From: Symbiodinium natans
Taxonomy: Eukaryota > Sar > Dinophyceae > Suessiales > Symbiodiniaceae
Assembly (NCBI GenBank): GCA_905221605.1
Contig: CAJNDS010000746.1
Span: 245,961 to 309,960 of the forward strand
Direction of reading: 5' to 3'
DNA length: 64,000 nucleotides
Shown: positions 61,071-64,000 of the stretch, in pieces
Layout: every line of letters begins with the position of its first letter
Position numbering within the stretch: the first letter of the stretch is position 1
Position numbers and translations under genes: made by a program
Notes under the pieces: model-generated
What the model was told of the DNA's origin: nothing
Databases searched by the model: none
What the model saw: only the letters and a program-made list of their open reading frames with translations

Positions 61071-61286
61071 CCCTAAACCCTAAACCCTAAACCCTAAACC
61101 CTAAACCCTAAACCCTAAACCCTAAACCCTAAACCCTAAACCCTAAACCCTAAACCCTAAACCCTAACCCCGAAACCCTAACCCCTAAACCCTAAACCCT
61201 AAACCCTAAACCCTAAACCCTAAACCCTAAACCCTAAACCCTAAACCCTAAACCCTAAACCCTAAACCCTACCCTAAACCCCAAAC
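61071..61286. repeat. longest heptamer array in the window
   Basis: About 30 CCCTAAA units with three short interruptions (CCCTAACCCCGAAA). Confidence 0.95.
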
Positions 61287-61343
61287 CCCCAACAATCGGG
61301 ATGCAGGGCCGGTGCTGCATCTTCCGGGATCACCGACCTGCAC
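61287..61343 (-). CDS. candidate small exon
   Basis: Nineteen codons on the minus strand from AATGCAG|GTG to TTGGGG|GTTTGGG reading VQVGDPGRCSTGPASRLLG. Confidence 0.36.
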
Positions 61344-61639
61344 CTGCATTTGGTGCCTGCTCCACCCGAACGACCTAAAGGGTTTCGAGCGTTTAGGGCT
61401 AATAAGGGTTTGGGTTTAGGGCTGAGGGTTTGGGGCTTTGGGCACGAGGGTACCCCAAACCCTAATCCCAAAAACCCTCAAGCCGGTTAAGGGGCTAGGG
61501 CCGGGTTTAGGGTAGCCAGAAGGCCAAAAACCAAAATCCAAAAGTCCAAAGCCCTCCATCGTTCAACCGTTAAACGTAGATCCCCAAATTCCTGTCCCTT
61601 ATAGGGGCCATGTACCTATACCGTGTATACTTGGGCCCT

Positions 61640-62655
61640 ACAGCGAAGAGGGCGTTTCAGCGCCAGCGAAAAAACAAAGACCTAGCCCCAACTGAAAATG
61701 CCCAGGTGTCAACACAAAACCCTCCTCCCCGACTAAATGCAGCATGCAAGAATGCAGGACTGCTCTTTGTTTTCGCTCGCCACGCCCCAGCGAAAGCAGC
61801 GTAGATCTCAGAGCACAAGCGCAAAAGCCCTTTGCCTCCCTATGCCAACCATCCCTCTCCAGGAGCCCTCCTGAGATCGGAACGTCTCTCTGCAGCCAAC
61901 TGGCTTCACTGCGATGCGCAAACTTTCTCAACCGTCCTTGCTTGCTGCTTTCTTTCTTTTGACAAGCTGCAGCTGCATCTTCTCGATTCCGCTGCAGCAG
62001 CCCAGACCTCAACCCCATCACAAGCCTCATGTCGGACACACCCTTGCCGCGCTTGGCAAGCTTCGTGAGGTGCCAAATGACGCTTCAGGCAGCGCCAGGC
62101 CTGGTCTGCTGTCTGTTGTGACGCAGGAAGTCCTGGCAAGGATCTCCCGGCCACACCACAAATGATGCCGTGCACAGCGGCCGTTCCTGGAAAAGCTCCT
62201 CCTTGATGTCTGGCCAGCACTCCGTCATTCTCCTTCGCGTGACCTTCCAGAAGACATGCAAGGAGAGCATGGCCGGTAGAAACATGGACTCTGAGACAAG
62301 GCGGAGGAAAACACTAATGGGGTGTGAAGTCAGGTGAGGCGGAATGGCATGCTCCGGGCCCCTTCCTTGTCCACATCCCCGACCAGCCCTGCTTCGGCGT
62401 CTCGGCTGTGCACCACGAGCCTGTGCAGTGCCACTGTTGTGGTTGCGCCACGCGCTCAATCCCTTGCCGCAGTCGGCAGCCTGGTAGGCTGGCTCGAACG
62501 ATTGCTTGAAAGCCTGCGTACCAGTCTGTCAGCTGCTTCGGTGGCGCCATGCCACGTCTGTGAAGTTCTTCGCGGAAAACGCCCATGATTTTTGGTACGC
62601 CTGCATGTGCTGCAGAAACCCTATAAGCCCTACACCGCATCCCAAAACCCACCAA
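61640..62655 (-). CDS. fragmented minus-strand coding region
   Basis: Several overlapping minus-strand frames. The clearest is 62,322-62,600: VPKIMGVFREELHRRGMAPP, then KQLTDWYAGFQAIVRASLPG, then QQWHCTGSWCTAETPKQGWS and a CHSASPDFTPH end before a stop, with paired Cys/His. Lower down, 61,906-62,220 carries ADQAWRCLKRHLAPHEACQA. Either several exons or a decaying repeated gene. Family uncertain. Confidence 0.4.
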
Positions 62656-62994
62656 CCACCCCCAGCGCTCCGAAACCGGCCAAAAGACATCAGTTGTTCG
62701 AGCTTAGCAGGTCTCACAGCACTAAAGCGATGTCCTTTGCTTTTTGCTTCCGCCTGCAAACCCCCTCCTTAACCCAAGAAACCTTGCATTTGCGGCACAA
62801 CTCTTGGCTTGTGAACAAACGCAACCTGTTTTGAACCGGCCGGCCTCGTTGTCCTCGTTGCCCGGCCACACGGCCAGGATAAGTGGCCAGAACGACCTTC
62901 TCCACCTACGTTGATGAATCTGACGCCTAATCCAGTGTGTGGGGGTATTGAGAATTGAGGCTGCAACCGGCCGATTATGAGGTTGACGATTAGG

Positions 62995-63977
62995 TCACAC
63001 TGACTTGGAGCTTAGGCTTGCAGAAGAATAGAGCCCCACCATCTTGCGCAACTCCGCCTTCCTCCCAAGCACCTCCGCACCATCACTGACGGCGTGATGA
63101 CTGAGTTGGCCATCCGTTTGACCCTGTAAGTTGCGTCGGTAGTGGCAGCCCAAGCCTGCTCGACGAGTGGCAACAAGAAACTGAGAGGAAATGAACCGTT
63201 CCCAAAAGCCAAAGCCTGCCAAGTCAAGCCAGATCGCCACATCCAGAAGGGGTTCTGGAAGAAGTTCCTGTAGCTTCTCCCAAAAAAGGACGCTCCAGCA
63301 GGACCCACCGCGCGCACCTCTGGGCGGATTTCATATCGCGCAACACGAAGATCTGCTTCGTAGTCATTGCTGCTTGCAACAGCCCAAGCCTCGAACTCAG
63401 GAATGCTGGCTAGCAATTGCGACGTGTTCCTTCCAAACTGTTTCCTTCGCTGTCTCAAGATGGCAGCGATGCGCTTTGGCTCGATCAAGCGTTTCAGCTT
63501 GGCCGACACATTGGTAGGGGTGCAGGGCACGTTGCGTGCTAGCAGCTGGTCGGCAACCTGCAGAACATCCACCACAAGCCACTGTTGGACGTAGCACGCG
63601 ATCTTCTCCTGCGCATGTGCCACTGGTCCAAACCGAAAGAATGTACGCTCGCAGATTCTCTGCCTGGCCACCATGGAACTTGAAGTAACGGCCCTTGCCG
63701 GCAAGGCAATCGGTGTGCTTCATACACTTGCCAACCAAGACATAGCCTTCAGACGTCCATGGGGCGATCGGAAATCGCCAAGCGCTTGGCTCCTGTCTTC
63801 GGCCCAACGGAAGACCCTAGTCCGCAAAACATCCAGGGGATCCTCTTCATCTGCTGCTGGCAAGGGCAGAGGATATTCTTCCAATAGCGTGCGCTGGAAC
63901 CTCGGCCGTCTTTTGGTCGCAACAACCTCCATGGGTCGTAAGCACAACGAACGCGCAACATCACAACCGTAGGCCAC
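62995..63977 (-). CDS. fragmented minus-strand coding region, continues beyond the window
   Basis: Three consecutive minus-strand frames look coding: 63,977-63,760 (PRFQRTLLEEYPLPLPAADE, then DPLDVLRTRVFRWAEDRSQA), 63,790-63,650 (WTSEGYVLVGKCMKHTDCLA then GKGRYFKFHGGQAE) and 63,665-63,300 (CERTFFRFGPVAHAQEKIAC, then WLVVDVLQVADQLLARNVPC and LKRLIEPKRIAAILRQRRKQ). The frame changes without room for ordinary introns, so this is either a frameshifted repeated gene or a coding region with very short introns. Not recognised; the 5' part lies past 64,000. Confidence 0.45.
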
Positions 63978-64000
63978 TGAAACTCGCCACTGAAGCTCTC

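Noticed and set aside
1-64000. Spliced-leader relics (TTTTGGCTCAAG) that would mark retrocopied genes
   Set aside because: None was noticed on either strand by eye.

Overview
The window looks like nuclear DNA of a dinoflagellate, probably a Symbiodiniaceae-like species. Three things suggest this. (1) Plant-type telomere heptamers (CCCTAAA/TTTAGGG) are scattered everywhere in both orientations as interstitial arrays. (2) Nearly every convincing piece of coding sequence lies on the minus strand, as in unidirectional dinoflagellate gene arrays. (3) The recognisable coding blocks belong to families I know as highly repeated in dinoflagellate genomes, and their introns use GT, GC or GA donors with AG|G acceptors. 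No rRNA, tRNA, CRISPR array, bacterial operon or spliced-leader relic was seen.

Layout: 1-31 kb and 48.8-61.4 kb are repeat-rich, with short (25-180 bp) non-repetitive GC-rich islands between heptamer arrays. Read on the minus strand, most islands are open in one sensible frame, begin after an AG and end at a GT, very often exactly GTTTAGG, the first bases of an array. I read them as small exons of several genes whose introns begin (and sometimes end) in telomere-like repeats. Some neighbouring islands agree in codon phase. Three tails end in stop codons (23,363; 50,763 and 55,550) and a fourth ends at 50,287. One exon carries a Walker A motif and another a P-loop-like motif; most proteins are not recognisable.

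The centre (31-48 kb) holds longer minus-strand blocks: a transposase-like protein (31.6-33.4 kb), a coiled-coil multi-exon gene (35.4-37.9 kb), a C5-methyltransferase-like dinoflagellate family member (42.4-43.6 kb) and a basic/acidic low-complexity gene (45.3-48.2 kb). Here the repeat dialect changes to CCCTATAAA, and a 185-bp tandem repeat sits at 40.2-41.3 kb. The last 2.4 kb holds fragmented minus-strand frames that run off the window.

Other structures: a ~1.2 kb inverted repeat with an AT-rich core and G/C-rich ends (1.9-3.1 kb), a purine tract, several short palindromic MITE-like families (some nested, some carrying heptamer arrays), a 50-bp tandem repeat containing heptamers, and hexanucleotide microsatellites. 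All exon boundaries were read by eye from frame, splice dinucleotides and phase; there is no transcript evidence, and splice sites were partly chosen because they keep a frame open.
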